64,000 nt of DNA, taken from the NCBI GenBank assembly GCA_033032175.1, contig CM065320.1:9920001-9984000 (forward strand), written 5' to 3'. Within the stretch, counting starts at the first letter, position 1; each line of letters begins with the position of its first letter. The position numbers were made by a program, and so were the translations under genes. Shown one piece after another: positions 1-10,310 of the stretch. The notes beneath the pieces are model-generated. The model ran no database searches, had not been told where the DNA came from, and saw only the letters and a list, made by a program, of their open reading frames with translations. This DNA is from Saturnia japonica. Taxonomy: Eukaryota > Arthropoda > Insecta > Lepidoptera > Saturniidae.

Positions 1-654
1 AACTTGGCTTGCAGATTATTTTAAAAACATAACCGTTTTCTTAGCTCTCCAACAATGCATAACAATTAGGGACTTATTTCAAAGAAACTGAAAAAAAAAT
101 TATCACAAGGAAGCATGCGGAAATTCGTATTCGAACTTAAGGTCGTTCTTTAAAATTTCCATAAAAGTAATTAAAAGCAATATGCCCAATGCAAATAAAA
201 CAAAAAAAAAATACAAATTTAAAACCAAGTAACAGTTTAGTAGTAATAACAATTAACAAGTATATATAATAAGTAACAATTATTATGACATTTTGTAAGT
301 TAGCCTAATTAAAGTTCTTGCTCGAAGTGACTTCCCATAGTGCGTACGCAAAGTCGCATTCTTTTTCTACCGAAACCGAAGTAGTCAAATTACTCCGCAT
401 CGCATTTGCTGCGATTATAATTCTTGTTTTGAGTTTCGCGGATGACACAGGGGAGACGTCGCGTCGTATACTATGGATTTCATGTGACCCCAGTTAAAGA
501 AATCAACCGGCGGCGTTGACTATAGTTATTGCCATAGACCATTTCAGAGCAGAGGAGTTATTGCCATGTTTACGTATGATGTGTCAATCATATTATGTCA
601 AACGTGTAAGGTGTAAATTGTCAAAACTGTTGACAAGTATTTGCTAGACCGCTT
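1..654. other. Upstream noncoding stretch, nothing recognised
   Basis: AT-rich sequence with no open frame or splice-flanked exon that I can support. The part around 330-560 is richer in G and C and could be the edge of a divergent promoter or a first noncoding exon of an upstream gene, but no motif fixes this. Confidence 0.4.
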
Positions 655-2141
655 GTAGGGATGCCACGATACCAGTCAGGTATCGATACTTTTACTTAAT
701 ACAGTCTGGGCAGTTAAGTATCGATACCAACTCAGTATCAATGAAAAGTATTGATACTCACTCGTATCGATAGTTATTCATATAGTTTTTATTTTCTTTT
801 TTTTTTCTGTGTTGTGTGTCAATCTATCATGGATATGATTTAAGACAAAGCAACATAATTTTCGCCGAAAGATTATCTAGTAACAAATTCGAATGATTTT
901 AAGTGAAAAACTATTTCGTTGAGACAACGATGGATTACCGATCCACCGATGTTTTTGGAATTTACTGTACCTACCTTCAGAGACAGTGCCATAAATTTAG
1001 CGAGCTACTATTAAAAAAAACTTAGGTAAATCAGTTAAGTTGTTTTCGAGTTTAAGCACGTTAACAGACAGGCAGGTAAACAGCTGTCATCTTTTATTAT
1101 ATATGTTAAAAGGATAACTATATTATAAGTTGTAACTATATATGCAACATCATTTGATTTAGCTATAGTCGCCACCACAGAACAAAAAGTATAGGGTCAA
1201 CACTATAGAAATTTGTTTGTATAGCGACATTAAATAAAGCTATTTTTGGAAGATAGTATTACTCAGGGTTGGGTAATTTATATATTCTGTTATCTTAGAA
1301 ATAGTAAGATCATAACAACTCAAATCACGCTCACCAAAAAAACGTCATGATTTGATACCACATAGCTTACTCGTTTAAAATATTCTCTGTTACTACTTCT
1401 AACTACTACTACTTTGTTATACAAAAACCCTCATTCCTTCTGCTTCTTTTTTTATTCACTAAATAGGTACTCCTATATATTTTTTCTTTCTAAATTTCTT
1501 TCGGAGCTTTTAAAACCGCCTCCATAATCTGGTGACTGTAATCTTAGAAACTATACCACTCTTCTACTCGATGCCACGGCTGTTTCGGTACCTTATCAGA
1601 ATCAATCAAAAGCACGATACTTTATATATCGTACATCTTTCTTTTTCTAAGGATTAAAGAAAAGGAAAAACAACAGTACTAACATAATTGTACTTTATTA
1701 TTAGAAAATCTGTTTTTAAATTGCTCGTCAAAAATAATTATTTTCCAATAAATAGTTTCCTGAAGCAGAGACCGTAGCCCAATTATTTGAAAACAATCTT
1801 TTACAATGCACAAATGTGCCTAAGATATATAAAATTTTTACGCCTGTTTCTTTAGCTTTGATATCTTACCATTCTTCCAATAGATCCAATTAAAATATAC
1901 AAACGTGACATGACGTCATGACGTCTTTTACTGTACTATAAAAATGTTAGGTAATTTTCTTCCATGAACCATAGATTGTTCAAATGTTAAATCATGTGTG
2001 TATATATCACACGCGTAATAAGTACGATTTGAGTGCTTTTCACCGATACTTACTCGGTATTTGGTTACTAAGTATCGATTACAAAAGTACTTGGATTCGA
2101 AAATAAAGATTCGAGTATGTTCTTGTATCGATTCATCCCTA
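655..2141. mobile_element. Degenerate hAT-like DNA transposon remnant
   Basis: The two ends form imperfect inverted repeats. The left begins AGGGATGCCACGATACC and the right, read in reverse complement, begins AGGGATGAATCGATAC. Several copies of the palindrome GTATCGATAC or near-variants follow inside both ends (about 675-775 and 2040-2135). Terminal AGGGATG with internal ATCGATAC is reminiscent of hAT-type elements. I see no matching 8-bp target duplication at either edge and no readable transposase in the 1.3 kb between, so this is an old or non-autonomous copy, or two partial copies. It ends about 130 bp before the YJU2 start codon, so it may shape that promoter. Confidence 0.4.
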
Positions 2142-2145
2142 TCCT

Positions 2146-2273
2146 TAAGCCATAGGAACGAAATGTTTTGACTTTTTGTTAAAATATTTTTATAGAGAAA
2201 GAGATTTGTTCAATCATCACTTGATACCATTTTCTTTATTTCTGCGACATTTGGTTGCATTGTATAATTCAAA
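2146..2273 (+). promoter_or_regulatory. YJU2 5' flank and probable 5' UTR
   Basis: This is the only non-repetitive DNA between the upstream element and the YJU2 start codon, so promoter and 5' UTR must lie here or inside the repeat. No canonical TATA box with an initiator at the right spacing is visible, as is common for housekeeping genes. The start codon context is CAAAATGTC. Confidence 0.35.
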
Positions 2274-5200
2274 ATGTCTGAACGAAAAGTTTTAAATGTA
2301 AGTGATACAAATCAAATGGATTCCGTAAGTTTTCAATTTACAAACTAACCTCTAATATATTTATGAAATATTTTTCAGAAATACTATCCTCCGGATTTCG
2401 ATCCGTCCAAGATTCCGCGCATGAAATTGGCGAAGAATCGTCAGTATACTGTTCGTCTAATGGCTCCTTTCAATATGCGATGCGCTACTTGTGGTGAATA
2501 CATTTATAAGGGTAAAAAGTTTAATGCTCGAAAAGAGGATGTTGAGAATGAAGATTATTTAGGCATAAGAATCTACAGGTTTTATATAAAGGTAATTAAA
2601 TAGCTAATCTTCATATTATCTTCAACACTTAAAACTGGCAATTATTATATCTAACCATAATATTTGAATATTGTTACATAGGGTTTATAAACATACATGG
2701 CTTGTAGTACTAATAGGGGTTATACTGTATAAATTAGATTTTGTGTGATAAAAATACTGTATAACCTAATACTATAAAATATAGAATAATTAACTTATAA
2801 ATCACTTATAATCCATACAATTAATTAAATTGAAGTGTCTGTTTGTAACGTCAAAATAACAGTTTTTTACTAAATGCATATGAAAGTATATATGACACAT
2901 ATAACAAAACACCAATTTTTAAATTTTTGTTTGTCTATTTGTTCCGGGTAATCTCCAAAACGGTTGGACCGATTTTGACGGGTCTTTCACTGGTAGATAG
3001 CTCATATTATAGCGAGTAACTTAGGCTACTTTTATTTTGGAAAAAGAATTAGGGTTCCACACAAACAAAAAAAACTGGTCATGGTGAGTTAATTTGGGTG
3101 CTTAAATGACTTACACTGAGTAAACCTTAAAGAGATATAGCAAACTAATGTACTACATGTTTGTAGGCATTAAAAAGACTACAAAAAAGTCACAAAGAGT
3201 ATATGTCTATCTTCTAAGGAACACCCACAATAAGCATTTTTGTCTTTAAAATAGCAGGGAGCACGGTTCGCGCGAGCTTTCTGTAGTCCACATGAGGGAA
3301 GCCACTGGCACAGCTAATAGATAAATAAAATGTGATTTTTACAACACATAGCGTCATGTTTAAAATATAGCTTCATTAATTATTGTAATTTGAATATAAT
3401 TTCTTTTAATACTAAAAGTTAGAATTGAAATCAAAGTTGTCCAAATTTCTAGTTAGAATAGTGTAAATTGGTGGTGTCGATAAGAAGATGGTTTTGGCTA
3501 CACAAGCTGAATCATCATACTATATGACAGTTACTATTATGGTCATTGAAAATATTTAAAGTGATGGTAGTTCAGTGGTAGATGGTTCAGACAATGCGTC
3601 ATTAGATATAGGTTCAAATCCTACAGAAAACATAAGCCTATGATGAAGGAAAACATTGTGATAGAACTATATAGCATGGTGGTAGGACATGTTGTAATGC
3701 TTCCTTGGTTAACTACTTGAAAACTTGAAAATCTGTCACTAAGCACATGCTAAAGTGTGCTTAGCATTTTACCCTTAACCACTATGTTACTTAACATAAA
3801 AATCTCACAAATTGTAGTCAACCTAAGTATTGTGAATAAAAGACGTCCACAATATTTAATGTGTGCTAAATTAATAGCGCTTGTTTTATTCTTGTTTCTT
3901 ACAAAGTTACAGTAGTTCGTAGTAACAATGTGGTTTCTTAATAACGTTCTTGACTGTAGTTTGCTTGTAGATTCGCTGCTTGCTGTTGCTGGTGTTGTGG
4001 TGTTTCTCGAACTGATCGCAGTACTGCCACCCTCTCTGCTATATTTAACCTCGCCCTTTGCCTCGCAACCGGTAGTGCGATGGATTCCGTGCGGGGCGTC
4101 GCGCAGCCAATGAGCGCGCACGCCCTGTGTGCGCGCTCTCGGCAGTACCATTAGTCACCATGCCAGATGTTCCGAGTCTGGCATGGTTCATCCTTACAAC
4201 TAGTGAAATTTATACATTTAAACTTACAACTAGCTATATTCTTATTCTAATCGTTTTAAAATACACATATTCACACATATTCAGTTCATATTATTATATC
4301 TATTCCTAACACGTATTTATAAACCTTATTCCTAACACGTATTATTTCATTTACTTGTTCATTTTATACTATTAGACTATCGTTATTCGCTCGCCCCGCT
4401 TCGCTGTCCGCAACACTAAGTCATAAATTTATTAAAAAATGTTTCTATGACTTTTTCAATTAAAATCCTACTTTTACAGTGCACTCGATGTCTTCAGGAA
4501 ATTTCATTTAAGACTGATCCAAAGAACACAGATTATGAAATTGAAGCCGGAGCAACAAGAAATTTTATGGCTTTGAAACTTGCAGAAGAGCAGGCTAAGA
4601 GAGAAGAGGAAGAACAAAAAGAAGAAGAAGCTAACAATCCTATGAAATTGTTAGGTAAAACTATATAATTTTTTACTCTATCAGTTTTTGCTTGAATTAG
4701 GCGATGTTTACCTCAAAATGGTTGAAAATGTTTTTTATTTTTCACATTATAGGTTTTTGAACACAGTTATATAATTTCGTGTAGAGGAATATAATATAAG
4801 TTACATGCTATACAATATACATGGTCAAAGATTACAATAATTCCATAGTGCTTTAATCCTTATTTTAGAATAAGACGGACTTTACTTTTTATGTCGATTT
4901 TTGTAAAAGAGTACAGAAAATATAATTTAATTTCTAATCTATACTTATAATAATAGAGTAAAAAAGAGAGAGAATCAAATTTGGTATGGTTATAATTTAG
5001 TCTGAAGGTACATTTAGGATGAATTTTTATACATATAAGGATATTTGTAAGGTAAGATTAAGGTTTCATAGGGTGAGATTGAGGTGTGGGAAGGATTTAG
5101 TTTAGTTGCTGTTCTTCATAAATGAAATATACCATGAGAGTGAAGTTGCAGGTACAGCTATTATATATTATAAATGTGAAAGTATTTGTTTGAATGTTTG

Positions 5201-6670
5201 GCTATCAGTCATGCTGGCCTGCATAATAGGCTGAACATCGGCATAGAAATCAGTTATGTGATAAAATAAAACAAATCAGTACAATACTTTTTTTAAGAAT
5301 ATAAAAAAATATATACCCAGTGAAGTTTCCCACTAGTTCAAGATATAGACTATATTATAATCTATGTTGTTTCTTATGCAGAGTACAGAACAGAACAATC
5401 TAAGCAGGAGATAGAGTTGTTGGAAAGCCTTGAAGAACTAAAAGAATTAAATCGACGACAACAGGCAGTGGATTATGAGGGAATGCTAAAACAGTATATG
5501 CCAGAGACAACCGAAGAACGTAAGGCCAGGGAAGAAAGAGAGGATAATGAATTTATTAAGTAAGTTAATTGTGAATTCATTGATACAACTTCAATTTTGA
5601 TAAGTACCGATATTTAATTAACTAGACACTTATTTTCTTTCTGTAGCATTTTTTTCGCTAATGTTCATATATTTTGTATATGTGAGATTTTTTTATAGTA
5701 GCATTGCAAAGTTACAGCATTTTCCATGATATACAGCACAATCTTAGTACAATAATGTGTTAAATATTGTACTTGCATTGGTTACCATATCAATTTATTG
5801 TATTAAAATGTAATATAAACTAACTATAGTATATACATAGATTGCCTAACAGAGTGGTCACAGCATGGAACAAACTTCCAGAAAAAGTTGTGATGGCTCC
5901 TACCATAACCTCCTTTAAGAGCAGATTGGACAAGGAAGATATCTCCAAGCTATTTGATACGCACGCATCAGCTAATTAGCTGCTGGTGTGTCTTACCAAA
6001 TAATAATAATAATAATTAATTATTGCATTCTGCTGATGTTTCAACTAGATACCGCACTACCTACAAATAATAACTCCTTTATTGCGCAACTTAATAAAAG
6101 CTTGTTAATGTGACAGTATTGTCGCTATGAGACTGACTCGAGGTCGCCGATTCAGCTCAGTTTTCATTGCCGTATTTTTTTGTAGTACGCCGACGGTATC
6201 TAGTTGAAGCGGCGGTATTTCCTGAGATCAATGCTAAATTTTAATAATTTGTCAATCCTTTCAGGTCTATCAAATTTACCAATTCATCATCAAACAAAGT
6301 TGTGGTTGAAGAAGTTATTGAAGAAGTTGCAGATGATGGTGAGCCACCAGCAAAAACTTCCAAAATTCAGGTGCTACCGCAAAGAAGTACAGAAATTAAA
6401 AAAGAATCCTGGAACAGAAGCATAGGGGTTATGTCAAAGAAATCAACCTTAACAAATCTTGTTAAGAGTAAGAATGCAGATTCAATAAAAACTGATGATA
6501 GTAAACAAATATTAAATATTGTAAAGGAAGAAAATCCTGTGAATACTGAAGCCATAAATAAGAGTAAAAAAACGGATACTTGTGTTGGCAATGAAATTGA
6601 AAAATCAAAACAAGTTGCCTCTGGATTATCATTGCTGGCGGATTATTCTGGAAGTGACAGTGATTCATGA
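2274..6670 (+). CDS. YJU2: Splicing factor YJU2 (CCDC94 homolog), five exons
   Basis: YJU2/CCDC94 binds the spliceosome around the first catalytic step, promotes branching, and acts in the nucleus with the Prp19-associated machinery (family knowledge). Exons read from frame and splice signals: 2274-2297, 2379-2591, 4480-4654, 5382-5559, 6265-6670 (996 nt, about 331 residues; human protein about 323). All introns are GT-AG, with phases 0, 0, 1 and 2. The N-terminus MSERKVLN joins [13 protein letters not shown], a family hallmark. The zinc-binding pairs are C43/C46 ([15 protein letters not shown]) and C80/C83 (CTRC), the second pair opening exon 3. A charged, probably coiled-coil stretch follows (about residues 110-200). 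The tail is low complexity and ends in an SGSDSDS acidic-serine motif, as in relatives. Frames join without stops. Exon 1 has a second in-frame donor at 2325. The start is the conserved MSERK methionine. Confidence 0.95.
2298..2330 (+). promoter_or_regulatory. Tandem 5' splice sites of YJU2 intron 1
   Basis: Two identical GTAAGT donors begin at 2298 and 2325. They are 27 bp apart, so the downstream site would insert nine residues (VSDTNQMDS) after N8 without changing frame or adding a stop. The conserved protein requires the upstream site (MSERKVLN followed by KYYPPD). Confidence 0.6.
2828..3320 (-). repeat. Dispersed repeat family G, copy 1
   Basis: About 490 bp, repeated at 59519-59920 in the same orientation. 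Shared landmarks include the block around TTTTTTACTAAATGCATATG and the block CTTCTAAGGAACACCCACAA. The copy ends in GGCACAGCTAATAG; read on the - strand this gives the CTAGCTG(C/T)GCC-type head of many short lepidopteran repeats. Compared with copy 2 it keeps roughly 95 extra bases (about 2940-3040), including the GGTTGGACCGATTTTGACGG word. Confidence 0.7.
3561..3755 (+). repeat. tRNA-derived SINE
   Basis: An A-box-like TAGTTCAGTGG (3568-3578) and a B box GGTTCAAATCC (3611-3621) mimic a Pol III promoter. The body then shares GAAGGAAAACATTGTGAT, GCATGGTGGTAGG and AATCTGTCACTAAGCAC with the copies at 8583, 48679 and 56634. It is not a functional tRNA: it has no cloverleaf or anticodon stem. The 3' end is cut off next to the adjoining LTR-like block. 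Confidence 0.75.
3756..4415 (-). mobile_element. Probable solo LTR (Pao/BEL- or Gypsy-like)
   Basis: Read on the - strand, the block starts TGTTGCGGACAGCG and ends AAGCACA, giving TG...CA termini. It carries a full Pol II layout: a TATA-like TTAAATATAG (about 4042-4051), a TCAGT initiator about 30 bp downstream (about 4014), and an AATAAAAC polyadenylation signal (about 3883-3890) roughly 130 bp further on. Flanks read TAAAG and CTAAG, so the target duplication is at best imperfect. No internal retroviral-type coding is attached, so it is read as a solo LTR, antisense to YJU2 in intron 2. The family assignment is a guess. Confidence 0.5.
4157..4187. repeat. Perfect 11-bp inverted repeat (hairpin)
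   Basis: Arms ACCATGCCAGA and TCTGGCATGGT are exact reverse complements separated by nine bases. The hairpin sits inside the U3-like part of the probable LTR. A second inverted pair, GTACTGCC and GGCAGTAC, brackets the neighbouring GC-rich segment (about 4020-4147). Confidence 0.7.
5833..5979 (+). mobile_element. CR1/Jockey-like LINE C-terminal fragment in YJU2 intron 4
   Basis: A 48-codon open stretch ends at TAG 5977-5979. It reads [18 protein letters not shown], then [12 protein letters not shown], the familiar C-terminal tail of CR1/Jockey-type reverse transcriptases (R-V-x-x-x-W-N-x-L-P then SFK-x-R-L-D). It is followed by an AAT-rich microsatellite (about 5999-6016), a usual 3' end for such elements. 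Only the very 3' end is present, so this is a dead, 5'-truncated insertion in the sense direction of the host gene. Confidence 0.75.
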
Positions 6671-6830
6671 TAACAGTACTTGTAAGTTAAAGTGTAAATA
6701 TATTTTAAATTATTGCTTACGAAATAAACATATAACCCCAATATTTTGACCACCATGCCCCTAATAATTACTAAGAACAGAACTCAAATGTATTTTGGTA
6801 TATTTTATCATTTATCATGACATTAATAAA
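6671..6830 (+). terminator. YJU2 3' UTR with two poly(A) signals
   Basis: After the TGA at 6668-6670, AATAAA occurs at 6723-6728 and again at 6825-6830. Either could direct cleavage, giving 3' UTRs of roughly 80 or 180 bases. Confidence 0.65.
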
Positions 6831-7250
6831 TATTGCAAGTTGTGAAAGTGGAAACAGTTATAAAAGAATGCAATGTTTTTATATGATTGCATGAATATTT
6901 TTAATGGTTTTTTTTTTTCTAACCATTGTACTCAGTATGTGTAATCAAGGTGATAAGCTAGGCTGAGGACAGAATGAGGTCAACTGTCAATACAATTCAG
7001 AATTTTTTAGATTCTCTGCAGAACTGTAACAGTGTGGTTGTTATTTTAATAACTACTCAAGATTAAGGTAGATTTTTTGCATTTTTGTGTCAATCTGCCA
7101 AACACGGAAGTAGCTCGCTCTTACATGTATAATGTCTAGATAAACAATTTACATCCTATATATTTTTAGAAGGAGAACTGAATATAAGTAATGTTAGAAT
7201 AGTTGTTAATGTATTGGATGGTCAACAACAAAATAACATAATTTCATGGG
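6831..7250. other. AT-rich intergenic, nothing recognised
   Basis: No coding frame, repeat head or RNA promoter box that I can support. Confidence 0.4.
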
Positions 7251-7252
7251 AT

Positions 7253-8303
7253 ACACTAAAAGTTTCTGGATAATATTATTATTTATAATATAATATTAAT
7301 TTTATTTACAATAATTAATGTAATATTCTTTCTTAATAATAATATACTCAAAAATCAATTTATTGTTTCTTAAAGTATTTTCCCTTAGCTTCAATACACT
7401 TTTTCATACGATTAAACCAATTTTGAAAACATTTATGCTACTCCTCCATGGTAACCATGGAAACATGCTGTTCATATTTTTCAAAACACATCGAAAACAA
7501 TCAACAACAAACAATTTTTCGATTTTTGAAAACAGTCACATGGTGGCAGGTCAAGACTGTATGCAGGTGACATAATTTCTGAATTTTCCACTTTCAATAA
7601 TTCTTTTGTCTGTCTGGCTGTGTCAGAGCTTGCATCGTCATAGTGCAAGATGATACGGCGATTTGGTTATTTTTACGGTGTTCGTCAATAACTTTCCTCA
7701 AACACATGATCGTGTACCAATTGCTATTCACTGTACAATGATCCTCCAATGCGACAGTAGCACGTGTCCAGTTTTATTTAAGAAAAGTACCAATTTTCTT
7801 CTTAACAGCAGAGTGCACGTTCGCCATTTTGGTTGGTTTCGGCTCACATGGAAAGACCCAAACAGCCGATTGCTGCTTTGTTTTGGGATTGTATCTTAAA
7901 TCCATGTTTTGTCACCTGTCATTACAACATTACAGACAACCATCACAAAATTCTTCACTGAGATTGAAAACGACTGCATTGGAATTCTGCAAACCAGCTA
8001 GAAACAGTCGTCTTGCATGATGCTTCATTGTCAAACGCAGTTTGAAGGTGAGCGACACTCTGCTAAGGCATCAAACTACTAACACTTAAAATCGTAGTAA
8101 ATCATACAACGAAAGTTTTCACGAGTTAAATTCATAGTTAGGTAGACACGCAATATTTAAATGGCGCCAAAATGTAAAACAAGTGACAAATAGATGAAAC
8201 AGACTGCATTTTAATGCCAAAGAGTTCCATTTTCAAATGTCGTTATTAGGTAGTTTTTAAATATTCATAATGTAAGTGGCCACTTCTGGAAAATTTTACT
8301 GCG
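7253..8303 (-). mobile_element. Decayed mariner (mellifera/mauritiana-like) remnant
   Basis: Reverse-strand reading in broken frames recovers mariner transposase landmarks in order. An N-terminal ENFRCMIYYDFK-like start lies near 8100-8130. Further on come FGDEAS with a WFAEFQ-like piece (about 7980-8030), VMTGDKTW for the first catalytic Asp (about 7905), YDDASSDTARQTKELL for the second (about 7640), YSLDLPPCD for the third (about 7560), and a C-terminal KGKYF-like end (about 7365). Several frameshifts and stops, plus missing helix-turn-helix sequence, show it is dead. Candidate ends are CACTAAAAGTTTCTGG (left) and, reversed, AGTAAAATTTTCCAG (right), which match only loosely, so the edges are uncertain. 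Confidence 0.7.
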
Positions 8304-8582
8304 CCCTATGTAAAAACATTATTAGTTCAGGTATCAGGTTTACACTGGTTGGGTTTGCGCAACTTGACGTCGATATTGGCTTAATTTGTGTGATGATAGT
8401 TGACAGTCTTGCCAGCCTAACTCTTCCAGGAAAACTACCAGTGATACGATTTTTATAAGGTTTGCCAAGGTATTTATCGCGTTTGTATTACATTACACCA
8501 GTTCCTCGCATTCCAAGAATAACATCTCTGGCTGTTCCTTTTTTACTCATGCATGCTCTATATAAAGAGTTTTTGAAGCAAT
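8304..8582. other. Unassigned spacer
   Basis: No supported feature; about 280 bp between the mariner remnant and the SINE. Confidence 0.35.
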
Positions 8583-8932
8583 CATGGCTCAGTGGGTAGC
8601 GTGTACTGACATCGCGTCGATCTACGTGAGTTCAAAACTGCAATGAGCCTTGCCTCACCAAAAGGTGAAGGAAAACATCGTGTTAAAACCATAGCATGGT
8701 GATAGGGCTTTTTCTAATGCCCTCCTAGCTAGCTTAGTAGCTTACCACCTTACCTTTCCCACCTTCAAGTTAAAATCTCGCCAAACGGCAATAGGTGTAT
8801 TCCGGCAGCTGCATTTAAAAGCCAGTTTTCCATTAGGCTTTTGTTACCATCTTGGGCCACATCGACACTTAAGATCAGGTGAGATTGTGGCCATAACGCT
8901 AAAGCTATAAACGATTTAAAAAAAACCTAGGT
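8583..8932 (+). repeat. tRNA-derived SINE, full-length-like copy
   Basis: A box TGGCTCAGTGG (8585-8595) and a mutated B box GAGTTCAAAAC (8629-8639) lead a body with GGTGAAGGAAAACATCGTG, a GCATGGTGATAGGG block and a CACCTTCAAGTTAAAATCTC block. It ends in an A-rich tract near 8920-8930. This is one of the longest copies of this family in the window. Confidence 0.75.
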
Positions 8933-8939
8933 TAAAAAG

Positions 8940-9230
8940 ATATTTGGTGAAATGTTTGTGTCTGGCAACTGTTTGTTCAACTTTACTGTCTGGTGTGTGT
9001 TGGACAGCGCCATTCTGCACCTCTAAGTCTTCTCATTCTAAAATGTTGTTGATTTGATCCAGCAAAAAGGAAGATGAATTATTGGTTTTAGTCCCACTGT
9101 TTGTGTATCCGAACCTCTGCTTGCTAGTTCGTCTGTTACGTCGTTACCCTGTGATCCGCTGTGACCTTCAATTCATTGAATGTTTATTTCAGTTAGTGCT
9201 TGATGGTGCTTATAAATTAGGCTTCAATTG
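8940..9230 (-). mobile_element. Non-LTR retrotransposon RNase H fragment
   Basis: On the - strand, the codons around 9124-9168 read GHSGSQGNDVTDELASRGS. This matches the C-terminal part of the RNase H domain of I/R1/Jockey-type retrotransposons (consensus GHxGxxGNexADeLAr.G). It stays open for about 20 further residues, then stops interrupt it. It is an isolated relic, flanked by a SINE and another repeat. Confidence 0.55.
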
Positions 9231-9286
9231 ATGTTCTTCTTATGAAGAACCAGTGTTTTTTAAAGGTATTTTTTATACTACAAATG

Positions 9287-9560
9287 TGGAAAACAAGCAT
9301 ACGGGCCGCATGACAGTAAGTGGTCACCGTAGTGGTACCGTAACGCCATAATGCATAGGTATCACTAGGGCGTTGCCGACCTTGAACGCCACTAACCTAA
9401 GGAGCTCTAGAAACCCTACCCACTACAGCAACACAACACGAAGGTTATTTGGCTACGATCTTGTGTAGGGTGGAGGTATTCCACCAGTCAGGCTGCCCCA
9501 AGCAGAGAAAAATCTCCAAAGAAGTTGCTCTGTGCCCTGCCTCTCTTAATACTATCGAAT
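9287..9560 (+). repeat. Dispersed repeat family D, copy 1
   Basis: Shares CAAGCATACGG, CTAAGGAGCTCT, AACACAACAC and GTTATTTGGCT blocks with 15391-15620, 36662-36846 and 54690-54857 (+) and with 20521-20682 (-). Copies are 160-270 bp with different 5' extents. No coding or Pol III boxes are seen, so it may be the 3' end of a longer element. Confidence 0.75.
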
Positions 9561-9659
9561 TACCTGTTAAAGGATCACCTTTATCTATCTTGAGATTAGC
9601 AACATTATAAGAAATATAAAGTACCTACTTAATTAAAATCAATCAACTCCTTCGCTTGT

Positions 9660-10310
9660 TCCCTATTTGGGGTCAGTCCTCCTGATACTTTTCCTCCACT
9701 CTTGGCGCATTTGTGTCATATCTGGCGTTAAGCCATTAGTCAGCAAATCATTATTGATGATTCGCATCCATGTAGTCGGTGGGCGGCCTCTGCCTCTTTT
9801 GCCTTCTTTTATGTTCAAAACCTGTTGGGTCATATGATCTTCACTTCTGCACATCACTTGTCCAAACCATTGTAAACGGATTTCTCACATCTTTTCTTAT
9901 ATTTCAACAACTTTATAAGTTCCTCCACAAATAGTTGTTTTGGACTTTATCAAGTCTTGTGACGTCAGCTACCCATCGTAGTATTCTCACCTCCGTGACC
10001 TACATTTTTTCCTCATCGCATTTCCTTTACCCCCAACACTGGGAACCATATAACATCATGGGTCTAACAGCTCGTTTATACGCGGTGCCTATCGTTTTAA
10101 TAGTTACTTTTGTATCACAGAGGACACCAGAGAGCGAACTCCACTTGTGCCAGCCTGTCTTGATTCTATTTTCTGTATCTCTTACCGTGTTTACTCTTAC
10201 GTTAACTATTGGTATAGGTACTTGAATTCCTCTACTTATTTTAAGCTGTGCTTTAAGGAGATTCTTTCGGTAGTAGGTATGTACTGCCTGGGTTTTTGTT
10301 ATTGTCATCC
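9660..10310 (-). mobile_element. RTE-like LINE 3' pol remnant
   Basis: On the - strand, one piece (about 10308-10027) reads SSLSGVLCDTKVTIKTI and RAVRPMMLYGSQCW. A middle piece reads VTEVRILRWVADVTRLDKV. A last piece (about 9857-9663) reads EDHMTQQVLNIKEGKRGRGR and ends WRKSIRRTDPK before the stop. This order (RPxLLYGSExW, then MRxLRWMxxVTRLDxxRN, then HVxRRxEDHM, then GKRGRGRPxxTW) is the C-terminal segment typical of RTE-type retrotransposons. At least two frameshifts separate the pieces and the catalytic YADD region is absent. Confidence 0.7.

Larger units (their letters stand above)
2592..4479 (+). other. YJU2 intron 2, repeat-filled
   Basis: The intron begins GTAATT at 2592 and ends CTTTTACAG at 4479. 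At 1,888 bp it is the longest of the gene and is largely made of a dispersed repeat, a SINE and a probable LTR. The other introns are 81, 727 and 705 bp. Confidence 0.85.

Noticed and set aside
1258..1275. CAGGGTTGGGTAA-like hAT terminus
   Set aside because: No matching inverted end found in the following 2 kb.
3568..3621. Possible tRNA gene (A and B boxes)
   Set aside because: No acceptor or anticodon stem pairing; the same boxes head multiple SINE copies.
3750..4151. 133-codon open frame on the - strand
   Set aside because: It lies within the SINE/LTR-like block, has no conserved motif, and its length is explained by the GC-rich U3-like segment.
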